Below are positions 12,881 to 23,300 of a stretch of 64,000 bases of DNA, in pieces. The DNA is taken from contig NC_134029.1 of assembly GCF_964204645.1 (NCBI RefSeq), positions 11,708,850 to 11,772,849 on the forward strand, read 5' to 3'. The position numbers and the translations under genes are program-made. How positions within the stretch are numbered: position 1 is the first letter of the stretch; every line of letters starts with the position of its first letter. This DNA is from Tubulanus polymorphus (lineage: Eukaryota; Nemertea; Palaeonemertea; Tubulaniformes; Tubulanidae). Below the pieces are notes generated by a model that did not search any database, had not been told where the DNA came from, and saw nothing but the letters and a program-made list of their open reading frames with translations.

Positions 12881-13660
12881 ATAAGTGAATATTCACTTAC
12901 ACTTCATGCGTGCGCGAGTTCTGATCATTAGACTTTGTTACACGACGCACGTACACACACACACACACAAACCATTATTACAGAAGATGCTCAGCCTGTG
13001 AATATATCTTACATCAGCCGTCAGTATTGTTTCATCTAATACCCGTAGCTGTCCCCCGCGCGGACTTGGAATCCGACCCCGTCCGTCCACATCTGCTTGT
13101 GAATGCGATTCAGGAAGAAGCGTTGATAGCAGGACTATGATGTTGCATAGCAATATTACCCCTAGGGAGAGGATGTACCCTATTGATTTTAGGGTCAAAG
13201 GTCAAGGTCACTACACGTCGTTCTTGTGAAACCTAGTGAATGCGATTCATGAAGAACCGTTGATAGCTGGATTATGATATAACATATTATGATTACTCCT
13301 AGGGAGAGGATATGCCATATTGATTTTGGGGTCCAAAGATCGAAGGTCAAGGTCATTATAGGTCGTTCATGTGAAACATTGTGAACGGGATTTAAGACAA
13401 ACCCAATGATAGCAGGACAATGACATTACATAGTAATATTACCCCTAGGTAGAGGATGTGCCCTATTGACTTTGGGGTCCAAAGGTCAAGGTCACTAGAG
13501 GTCATTTATGTGAAACCTTGTGAATACGATTCAAGACGAACCATTGATAGCAGGACGATGCTATATCATAGTTTGCCCGAGTTCTGAAAATTAGACTTTG
13601 TTACACGACGCACGCACGCACTCACACACACACCCACACACACACGGTACCGGTATGTTA
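12881..13660. repeat. tandem array of about 125-bp units and CA microsatellites
   Basis: Between about 13105 and 13565 there are three to four diverged units containing 'ttgatagcaggac', 'cctagggagagga' and 'aaggtcaaggtcact'. (CA)n tracts at 12953-12970 and 13609-13645 bracket the array, each preceded by a related 'agactttgttacacgacgcac' string. No gene. Confidence 0.75.
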
Positions 13661-15735
13661 GGTTCCGCGGCCCTCTACATTGGAAGAGGTTGTCAAGACT
13701 TTCAATATCCAGCCACCCTCTGATTCGTGATATCATATGTATTTTATCTAAACATTTCTTTCATTGTGAAAAATGTTTTTTTTTTTAATATGAAATAGTT
13801 TCCCTACCTATCCGTACCCTACCAAATTTTGGACATGGACTGTAAACAAAGGTATATTTTTAGCCTTACTTATTTGACTACAAAATAATTCTTTGAAATA
13901 GATGAAATATTATATAAAATAGAACTTTGATCTTGAGAAATAAACAGATTTTTCATAGGCAATGCCAATTCACAAGGCATTTACTTAGCTGCAATAAATC
14001 CTTATTGAATTGATTGTCTGATTCTTAGTCGTCTGAATGTGCTGCAATCTGTCCATGACATCAAGGACATACATGCCTTTGCAATAGAGATCGATCTCCA
14101 CTGATTTTTTAATTCGAATCGGAGAGGGTTTAGATTCTTTCTTCAAACACTGTTGGCAGGCACGCAACTTCTATTTGTTGACGGTTGATATCTTTATCAT
14201 CATAGAGACATTGCATAGCAGTATTTGCGGAGCCTCAAGACTTATTGAAATTGGTTCAAAAATATTATATAATATTATGCAGGAATGAGTTTTTCCAGAT
14301 TACTGACCTCTAATGATTAGAGTGAGAACTATTGTGTGGGGGGTTCATTGTATTTAGATATCAGGTATGTTTTTAATTTACATAGAAATTCCTTAATCCC
14401 ATTAGTAGATGCAGATGAAAATGTGCTTTCCAGCATCTTGTAAGTGACGCTAGTGGAGAGAACCATATGAGTTACCTACGTAGTTAAACCATACATCAAT
14501 ACAAGTGTCTTGTAAAGGGCTACGGAACGCAACTGCAACCACTATTCTGTGTCTGTTGGTTAAGGAGCTAGTTTCTCATTTAAGAAAATTGGGTCCCATA
14601 TTTGACCCCCTAGTTGGCGAATGGCTGTCCCCCCAAAAAAATCCTTGGGAATTGTCGTAAAGGTACGCTGCATTTGGTACATCTCACAGAAGTTTCAAGT
14701 AATTCCGTCAAGAGATATTTGTGATGCTAGCAGATAATCGATTCTTATCTAGTTAAATGTTCTCGCCTATAAAGATACGGCGATGAAATATAATTCAGCT
14801 CAGTTCACTGATAAGGACACTTTAAGTCATCTCTACCAGTCCCTCAGTTTAAAAGGGCACATTTTTATAAGATAAGGCAGCCAATTTTCCCAAAAAAAAG
14901 GCTCACCATTCTTCAGGATTTCATCTTCATTGCCTGGAAACTACATCCCAGTGCAGTAAGATTTCTTAGGAAACTACATCCCAGTGCAGTAACATTTCCT
15001 AGAAACCAATTTGCATCAGGACTTCTTTTATTGCTTGGAATTGCACCAAAAATCCGTAAATTTTAAAAAAAAATTCTTGGGGAGGACCCCCAGATGTCTT
15101 GTTCTTTTCGTCGATAATGCCGCTTTTCAAGCCCACTTGGGACTTAAGTCCCAGCGGGCTGTAGACGGAATCCAGTTGTTTTGGGAAGTTTTGAAGACGT
15201 TTCAAGGTTTATGCATTTATCTACCCTAGACACGCCTTCAGCCCAAAAACTGGCCCTGTCAGATTCAAGATGGCCAACTGGCAGCCATTGTTGTACGCCA
15301 AAATTAACACTTTCCACATTTTTGGTTTACCTTTGTCAGCAGTATGAGGTTGGCATTGAGCCAATTCGCGGTACGTTTTTTTATGTGAGCATTTTTTCAT
15401 TGGTTCTCGGGTTAAACGACGTATAATCGATGCGATTGAAGACATGACGAACCTCTTATTAATTCGTGACTTCAAAGTTCTAGAAGTTTATATTGTATTT
15501 CATCTTTCTTACAGTTTTATGTTGTAGTCAAATGAGACCAAAGATAATATGGTCTACGTCCAAAATTTCGTAGCGTACAGGCATGCGCGGCAGGGAAACT
15601 ATTTCATATTTTCAAAAAAAATATTTTTCACAATATGAAAAAATATTCAAATAAAATTCATATGATGTCACAGAGGGTGGCTGAATAGTGAGTCTTGGGA
15701 ACGAAACCTCTTCAAATGTATGGCCGCGGAAGCTA
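13661..15735. mobile_element. TIR element with about 190-bp inverted ends
   Basis: Inverted arms at 13661-13860 and 15540-15735 start TTCCGCGGCC and share 'cagccaccctctg', a poly-A/T run and 'gaaatagtttccct'. The interior includes a dispersed repeat ('gcccacttgggactt...', 15120-15320) related to 43262 and 60500. An isolated 60-residue minus-strand frame (13985-14167) has no recognisable domain. A target duplication is not clear. I infer a non-autonomous DNA transposon. Confidence 0.6.
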
Positions 15736-16398
15736 AAACAGTGGGGCGTAGTATTATATCGTTTTAAATCCTGGAATTTACCACTACAATATTCAGACCT
15801 CGACCTATACCTATAGTTTGCTGCTTAGTATTTTCAGGTCACAAGAAATAACAATTTATTCTAACAAATTCTATCAAACAGAAAACACAGCGCTCATCTT
15901 CGGCTACGACGATTATTCAGCCTGTTATCATACCAAACGTGCACGCGTCAAGCAGCGTTACAGCATCACCATATAGTAGTCTGTATGAGCGTGTGTTTGT
16001 GTGTGCAACAGTCTAATGTTTAGCACTCTTGCGCAAGTGGAGGCCTTGTGTAGTGAACGTTCGCTTCACTTCAATCTCAATCACCAATCACCGGGTATTA
16101 AAATGAAACAATACCTCACCAGCAATGGGCATTTAAAATTCGCACATATACGGCACCAGTCCAAACGTTCGCCATTAATGGCTTTCCCATAATTATTTTA
16201 GAAGCGCCGGAATTCCCCGTATATCCCAAAAACAGCCAATCACATTCGCTCGTAGAGACGAAGCCTCCGATCTAGGTCATTGCAATTTTATACGCAAGAG
16301 CTAAGAATCCCGCGAAAAACATTTTTTCGTCGAATTTAAACAAAATTGACCATTGAAGACATGACGAACCTCCGTCGATGAATAAATTCTCGCACACT
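15736..16398. repeat. non-coding DNA with inverted relative of the 3760-4100 repeat
   Basis: 16190-16370 is the reverse complement of part of 3900-4100 ('tatcccaaaaacagccaatcacattc'). No gene is supported. It abuts the first Polinton fragment. Confidence 0.5.
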
Positions 16399-16531
16399 CG
16401 AATTTATTTTTGACCCTTCAACCTTTGACCTGAACCCCTATTATCCCTATTACTCTCAAAATATTCATATATTAATATTTTATATATGAATAACTTCTAA
16501 AATCAATTTTAATAAAAAATTTGATATTAAA

Positions 16532-17261
16532 ATGGAAGCAAATAAGAAGTACTACTTTCCGTCAGAACAACCACAAACCGACGATATTACAAATAATACT
16601 GGGGTTATAAATATTTACTACAAGAAATGTTCAAAATGTGAATTGAATAAACAACTCTCGGAATATTATAATTATAAAACTCAGAAAGATGGTAAGCAAA
16701 GTTATTGTAGAACTTGTGTTAAGGAAATGAATAAGCAATATCGAGCAAATAACCCAGATTATCAAAAGGAATGGAGAGAAAATCACCCCGAATATATGAG
16801 AGAATGGAGGGATAATATTCGTGAACATTTTAATGAATATTATAAAGAAAGATATAAAACGGATCTTAATTTTAAATTGAAACAATGTTTAAGAATTAGA
16901 TTATCACATTTATTCAGTAAAGAAGCGCATTCAGTTACACTATCTAATTTATTGGGGTGTTCAGATGAATTTCTCAAATCATGGATTATATCAATTCGAT
17001 GATAAAATGAATGAAAAAAACTATGGTGAATATTTCCACATTGATCATGTGTTGCCGATTTCTAAATTTGATATGAATGATGAATACAATCAACAGTTAA
17101 TCTGGAATTGGAAAAACCTGAGACCTCTTGAAAAAAAGGAAAATATAAGGAAAGGAAATTAACTAGATTTAGAGTTGTATTTAGACCAGTTGGTTAAAGC
17201 AAAGACATTTGTTGAATTATGGAACTCAACACATAATGAAAAATACGTTGAATCTTTATAA
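16532..17261 (+). pseudogene. HNH endonuclease of Polinton P1, broken
   Basis: Homologue of the P2 HNH gene at 35419-36084. It begins with MEANK, the same leader the TIR gives to polB, and then runs into the HNH body. A CxxC pair (KKCSKC) and a second (YCRTC) form the N-terminal zinc ribbon. An extra charged segment follows (NPDYQKEWRENHPEYMREW). The frame breaks near 16995, just before the HNH core. The core (HIDHVLPISKF, then NWKNLRPLEKKEN) continues in another frame to a stop at 17160-17162, and the tail resumes to 17261. So there is one frameshift and one nonsense codon. The product would have been a double-strand endonuclease of the type common in large DNA viruses. Confidence 0.8.
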
Positions 17262-17708
17262 ACGCCCGATAATACTCAGCTATATAGCTGGTTGTATTAG
17301 CTCTAGTTTGGTAAACATCTGTTACCAGCTCACATTTCAATTGTAAAGAATTAATTATTCTCATTACAAAAGAACACACGTTACCAGCGCTGCATGGCAC
17401 CAGACTTTGCCTGGATGTTTTGAGTCATAGTGAATTACCGAAGGCGCAGATCATTCTGGAACGCGCACCCGAACCGAACAGACGGCATATACAGAACGCA
17501 TAGGATATTCTCTCTCGAAACACAATTAGGAGTTTACAGTTTACAGTTCTAAATCTAAATGTAAGTACTGTTTTTTGTAGTTATTATGAAGTAGGGAAAG
17601 GGTGTTACTAAATATGAAACCTTTAAACATATTTAAGTACAGTAATTCATTTTCACAACAACTGCTTCATAAGTTAATTCTATTTTACGTTAGATAGATA
17701 TCTTTTAG

Positions 17709-18407
17709 ATTAAAATTGAATACTGAGACCAACCAGAATTTCCAAGTCAACCATCGGAAGAGGAACCAGAACCGATGGACAGTGAACCCCAGGATTCAAC
17801 AGAAATGGAAGATGAATTTCAAGAGACTGACGAACAAACTTTACGAAAATTACAACATTTGGACTATCATCAAGAAATGGAGAAAATGCTGGGCGATGTA
17901 ATACGAACAATTACCGCGCATATCATCATTACCACAATTACCAACAACACACCTGGAATTGCTGTTGGGACTCAAGGTATCTGAATTGCTGTTGGGACTC
18001 AAGGAATTGAAAACTAAGAAAATGAGTGGAGATGAGTTGAATGAGTTTTAAAAATCTAAATTAATTATTGAAACAGAACATTTAAGCTTTCCAGAATTAC
18101 AAAGTGAAGAAGTTATTTCATTTACCAAAATTACTGATATCTTAAAAACAAGTTATAAAACCATATTAAATAGAAAAGCAAAGCACCTATGGGACCATTT
18201 CATTTTCGGGAGTTATTTAAATATAGGGTTTGAAATGTTTGATAAAAAAGGGGATTTCTTGGGGGCTTGGGTTAAAAAAACATAGATATCAGCACCGGCT
18301 ATGAAAGAAAACTGAGAAGAGTAGGAAGATTAATAAAATACGAAAAATTCCAATCATTAAGTTTATCATTTAGTGAAGTAGTCAAATATTTGCGAGAAAT
18401 TGAATAA
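17709..18407 (+). pseudogene. gene X of Polinton P1, spliced and broken, unknown function
   Basis: A decayed gene in three pieces. An acidic start (about 17730-17920, EPQDSTEMEDEFQ) is followed by a middle part (about 18010-18285, SFPELQSEEVISF... HLWDHFIFGSYLN) and a basic end (18285-18407, YERKLRRVGRLIKYEKFQ... SFSEVVKYL). There is a local 23-bp duplication at 17955-18000, a stop at 18048-18050 and a frame change near 18283. Upstream, a GTAAGT donor at about 17560 and a TTTTAG acceptor at 17708 are both conserved at the matching place in P2 (36975 and 36871), which suggests a real intron. I know no function. The same C-terminal string is recognisable in the P2 relic at 36660-36870. Confidence 0.6.
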
Positions 18408-18630
18408 AAATGATTGAAAACGATTTAGTAATTACGACGGACCTCGCTACGTGAAGAGAATGTCCGTACGGATAACACATAAATTCTATTCTGACGGACC
18501 TGGCTACGTGAAGAGAATGTCCGTACGGATAACACATTTTCTATTCTGACGGACCGCGATCAGATTGACAATATCCTCCGTAGTACGGTTCCTTTTTTAA
18601 GATAACAAAATTTTTGTGTTTAAATGCAGG
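18408..18630. repeat. two tandem 56-bp units with TCCGTACGGA
   Basis: Two near-identical units (18437-18493, 18494-18548) and a partial third begin GACGGACC and contain the palindromic TCCGTACGGA. No coding signal. Confidence 0.75.
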
Positions 18631-19295
18631 TTTTTTATTATAAAGTATCACAAATGAAATAAATCAACAAAAATTTCTACTATTTACAATAATTTATACA
18701 ACAGCACCAAAGAAATGATTAAAACTACTTTACATGAATAACAATTATTTTTTTCAAGTTTAAAATAGAACATTTTATATATTATATAGCATATACAATA
18801 ATCAATTTGGGCAGCACCAACTAAATACGTTCGAACATCTATGCAGTTATAGTACTTAATAATACTATCAATAAAACCAATTAATACATTTACAAAAAAG
18901 GAGAAAATAGAACAGAAGCATACACATTAATCACACAATCAGTAGGGAGCATTGCACCTTAAAAATCAATTAATTAATACAATTACAGAAAAGAATAAAA
19001 TAGAACAGTAGCATATACATTAATCACACAATCAGTAGGGAGCATTGCACCTTAAAAATCAATTAATTAATACAATTACAAAAAAGAATAAAATAGAACA
19101 GTAGCATATACAATAATCAACAATCAGCTATACTTATTAGGGAGCATTGCACCTTAAAAATCAATTAATACAATTACAAAAAGAATGAAATAGAACAGTA
19201 GCATATACAATAATCAACAATCATAATAATTTTTTTGGCATAATTTGGGCAGCACCAAGAAATAATTGCTGACATCAACATTGCAACGATAGCCT
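18631..19295. repeat. AT-rich tandem array, about 90-bp units
   Basis: At least three units between 18925 and 19222, each with 'tagggagcattgcaccttaaaaatc' followed by 'atagaacagtagcatata'. A weaker copy starts near 18770. No gene. Confidence 0.75.
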
Positions 19296-19400
19296 CTGGA
19301 GTAATCCGTACGGGTCCGTACGAATAGCTTCCGGAATAATTCGTACGGGTCCGTACGAATAGCCTCCGGAGTAATCCGTACGGGTCCGTACGAATAGCCA
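19296..19400. repeat. three 35-bp units with CCGTACGGGTCCGTACG
   Basis: Three tandem copies, each with two overlapping GTACG palindromes. It forms part of the same palindrome-rich spacer as 18437-18600. Confidence 0.75.
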
Positions 19401-20019
19401 CTTTGATTAAAGAATTCTGGTCTAAATTATAAATTACAAGGCTGAAGATCTTTGTAATATAGAAATAAAAAAATGTAATCTCGATTGTGTAAATAACTAC
19501 AAAATCTGCTTTAAGATTGTATTGTTATGCATTAGTTGTTCGGTCGTTGTTAATGGTGACAGCCGTTCTGCATTGATTGGTTACTGTTAACTGGTATTAC
19601 GCAATAACCGGTCCTATAGGGCCGCTTTTCTGCATTAGTCGTTCGGTCGTTGTTGGTGGAAACGACTGTTCTGTATTGATTGGTTACAGTTCTATGTTTG
19701 AATGTTGTAGTTTACAGAATAAAAATATAACATGTGATTACGCAATAACCGGTCCTATAGGACCGCTTTTCTATTGTTCTCAATTATTTTATCTTCGATC
19801 GTTGTTGATAGAAACGACTGTTCTGTTTTTAGGACGTCGTGGTAACACGACGTCCTGTTGGAATCGTGTAAGTCAGTTTGTTAAGACGTAGATAATTTCT
19901 CGGAAGTGACTGAAAGCTTGGTGCTGTAACTTGCACATTATTTTAGTCATGAATTTTAAAGGATTGAGATTTGTTTCTCGTGGAATTCTATGCGGTAATT
20001 GCTGAGAACTTTCTAAAAA
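19401..20019. repeat. duplicated 100-200 bp units and a GACGTC hairpin
   Basis: 19508-19620 and 19640-19830 are diverged copies ('cggtcgttgtt', 'ttctgnattgattggtta', 'attacgcaataaccggtcctatagg'). A 26-bp hairpin with arms AGGACGTCGTG/CACGACGTCCT lies at 19831-19856. The block 'attggttacagttctatgtttgaatgt' recurs at 39522-39548, on the other side of P2, which supports the idea that both flanks belong to one older element. Confidence 0.65.
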
Positions 20020-20025
20020 AACATG
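20020..20025. repeat. left target site duplication of P2 (AACATG)
   Basis: Identical to 37972-37977. Six-base duplications are the rule for Polintons. Confidence 0.9.
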
Positions 20026-20231
20026 AGTAATAGGGGTAATGGGCTTTCATACCAAAGGTCGAAAGGTCGAGCCCGAGAAATTTTCCAAAATGTTAAATAA
20101 CAACAATTTCTACTTGAATTAGTCGCGTACACTCCTAATTTAAGTAGAAATTATTATTATTTTAACATTTGGAAAATTTATCAACCTCAACCTTTCAACC
20201 TTTGATATGAAAGCCCATTACCCCTATTACT
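20026..20231. repeat. terminal fold-back palindrome (97-nt arms, 12-nt loop)
   Basis: Arm 20026-20122 pairs with arm 20135-20231 around the loop TCGCGTACACTC. Both arms begin AGTAATAGGGGTAATGGGC when read inward. They differ at about ten places, mostly C against T, which would still give G-T wobble in a folded strand. The same structure is at 37765-37971. A single strand from either end could fold into a long hairpin, which might serve as an origin or end-protection structure (inference). Confidence 0.9.
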
Positions 20232-20232
20232 C

Positions 20233-20268
20233 TTAAATGTTATTCATATATATATGAATAACATTTAA
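20233..20268. repeat. perfect 36-bp palindrome inside left TIR
   Basis: Half-site TTAAATGTTATTCATATA followed by its exact complement. It is repeated at 37728-37763. It lies about 50 bp before the polB ATG, so it could be a regulatory or cruciform site. Confidence 0.9.
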
Positions 20269-20315
20269 ATCATTGAACTTCTAAAATCAATTTTAATAAA
20301 AAATATAGTATTAAA

Positions 20316-23300
20316 ATGGAAGCAAATAAGTACTACTGCCCAACATGTAATATCGATATAGATAAATCCCAAAAAGCAAGACACAATAAAACTAGAACAC
20401 ATTTAGAGAATAAATTGAAATTAGAATATGAAGATGATATATTAGAAAATAAATTAGAAGAATTAAAGGATGAAAAAGAAACATACAAATGTGATACATG
20501 TAATCAATCATTCAGTGATAAAAGATATTATAAAGAACATTTAAAATCTATAAGTCATATTAGAAATAAGAATAATGATATTTTAGGTGAAGATTATTTT
20601 GATAATGATAACGATAAGAAACAGAAGACAATTAAAAGAATAAAAAATAAATTAAACAATAAAAGGCCATACATGGAAGATGTAAGAAATTATATTAATT
20701 CATTAGATAATAAAAAAGATATAGAGATTACCGAAGCATTTAAAAGTGATATTGGTCCAGCAGCTATCGAGTTTAAATTTCATAAAGGTAAAACATTAGA
20801 AGAAAATAAAAAACATTTAGAAAATATGAAAGAAATAATAAAAATAATTACAGACGTTGAATATCCTAAAATTAGTATATCAGTTAAAGTTAAATTCATA
20901 AAATCTGAAGATAAACCAATATATAATATAAATTCTCATTCACAACATATTATATCTAAACAACATATAGATGATAAATTAAATAAATGTTATAATGAAA
21001 TAAAAAGTAAAATAGAAGAGAAATATTTTGAAGGATCAGGTTTAATATTTGATGAAATAATATTTATGACTTTACATGTTTATAACACAAAATATAATAA
21101 GTTAACTAAATCAAAACCAATTGATGAAAATAATGTATCATATTATAAAGAACCAGATATTGTAGCATCGAGTTATATTAAACTACCATTTAAAACTAAT
21201 GCTGTAATAAATATACAAAATGAAGATGATAAATGTTTTCTATGGGCTATAATAAGTTGTTTACATCCAACAGAAGATATTACACATAGTTTTAGATTAA
21301 CTCATTATAAACCATTTGAAAGTAATTATAAGATAGATAAGTATCCTGTTAGAATTAAAAACATCCCAAAAATAGAAAGAGATAATAATATAAAGATAAA
21401 TGTATTTGATTTAATCAAATTACCAAATACAAAAGGAAATAATATTAAACATTATACATTAGAACCTTTATACCTATCAAAAGATTATGATTCAAATGAT
21501 GTTATAGATATACTATATTATGAGAATCATTACATGTGGATTAAACAAATAGATTTATTTTTCAAATCAGAAAATGATCACCATAAAATATATCTATGTA
21601 GAAAATGTTTACATAGATTCAGTAATGAAAGTACATTATTAAATCATAAACAACTATGTGATAATCATGATTATTGTAAATTAGTTTTACCAAATGAAAA
21701 AGATAAAATATTAGAATTCAAAAAATATGATTACAAAAATAAAGTACCATTTGTAATATATGGAGATTTTGAATCATTAAATAAAGAATTAACAGATAAA
21801 GATAGAAAAGATATATACTATAAAAGAAAGAAATTAAATTCTAATGAAAGTGATTATTCAGAAGACCCACCAAAAACAAATACAATTAAAAAGATTCATC
21901 AATCAGCTGCAGCTTTCGGGTTATATATTAAATCTAATTATCCAGAACTAATCGAAAGTGAATATTATAATTATAGAAATGAAAATGTTATCAATCATTT
22001 TTGTGACTTATTAATTGAATATGAAATAAGATTTAGTAAATTATTGAATACAAATAAAGAAATAATTATGACAGAAGAAGATAAAGAAGAATTTGAGTTT
22101 GCAGATAAATGTTATTATTGTGAAAAGATATTGAATTATAAAGATAAAAAAGTAAGAGACCATGATCATTTGAACGGAAAGTTTAGAGGCGCTGCACATG
22201 AGAATTGTAACTTACAAGCTAAGAAAATTAACTTTGTACCAGTTATATTTCATAATCTATCGGGGTATGACGCGCATTTATTCATCAAACAGTTATGTCA
22301 TAAAATAGAAGAAATCAATAATGAAATAGAAATATTAAATTCAAATAGATCAAAAGATAAAATACCAACTTATAAATTTAGAATGTTAGCTAAAACATCT
22401 GAGAATTATATATCTTTCCAATTTGGATGCTTAAGATTTATAGATTCATATAGATTTTTAAGTAGTTCATTAGATAACTTATCAAAATCATTAGTTGATG
22501 ATGAATTAAAGATATTAAAAGAATATTACCCAAATTATGATGATTTTAAATTAATGAGATATAAAGGAGCGATTCCATATTCTTTCTATAAAAATCATAA
22601 TGATTTTAATATAACTGAATTATTAAAAGAACAATTTTATGATGAATTAAAAAATGAATATGTTAAAGATGAAGTTTATAATAGAACATTGAATATTTGG
22701 AATCATTTCAAAATAGAAAATCATGGACAATTAGTAGATTTATATTTAAAATCAGATGTATTATTATTAACCGATATATTCGAAAGGTTTAGAGATGTAA
22801 ACCTAAAATATTTTAACATTGATCCTTGTCATTGTTATTCATCACCAGGATTAACATGGGATTGTGGATTAAAATTTACAGATATAAAAATGGATTTGTT
22901 AACAAATATAGATCAATTACTATTATTTGAAAAATCTATAAGAGGAGGTGTTTCAGGTGTATTGGGTGATAGATATTTCAATGTAAATGATAATCCTGGA
23001 TATAAATTATTATACATAGATGCAAATAATCTTTATGGTTGGGCAATGATGGAACCACAACCTTATGGGATGTTTGAAATAACTGAAGTTTTACAAATTG
23101 ATAAATTTGATTGGAAGAAAAGAATTCTAGATATTGCAGATGATTCAGATACTGGTTACTTCTTCGTTGTAGATTTAGAATACCCTGAAAATATTAAATT
23201 CAAATCTAGAAATCTAGCATATTGTCCCGAACATAAAACTGTTAAACATGAAGAATTATCAAATTATCAAAAAAGAATTAAACCCGATAATCATATTCAT

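Larger units (their letters stand above)
16399..18407 (+). mobile_element. Polinton fragment P1 (end of an older, reversed copy)
   Basis: 16399-16531 matches the inner fold-back arm, the AT palindrome region and the leader of the P2 TIR. It is followed by an HNH gene and gene X, in the same order as relics at the right end of P2 (37640-36660, minus strand). It is therefore the right end of a Polinton in the orientation opposite to P2. The outer fold-back arm is missing. I infer that it belongs to the same old copy as P3 (39715-48535), split by insertion of P2. Confidence 0.75.
20026..20404. repeat. left TIR of P2
   Basis: Matches the reverse complement of 37592-37971 with one substitution (about 20140) and one indel (about 20094). 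It comprises a 206-bp fold-back, a 36-bp palindrome, an AT-rich leader and the polB start through codon 30. Confidence 0.93.
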
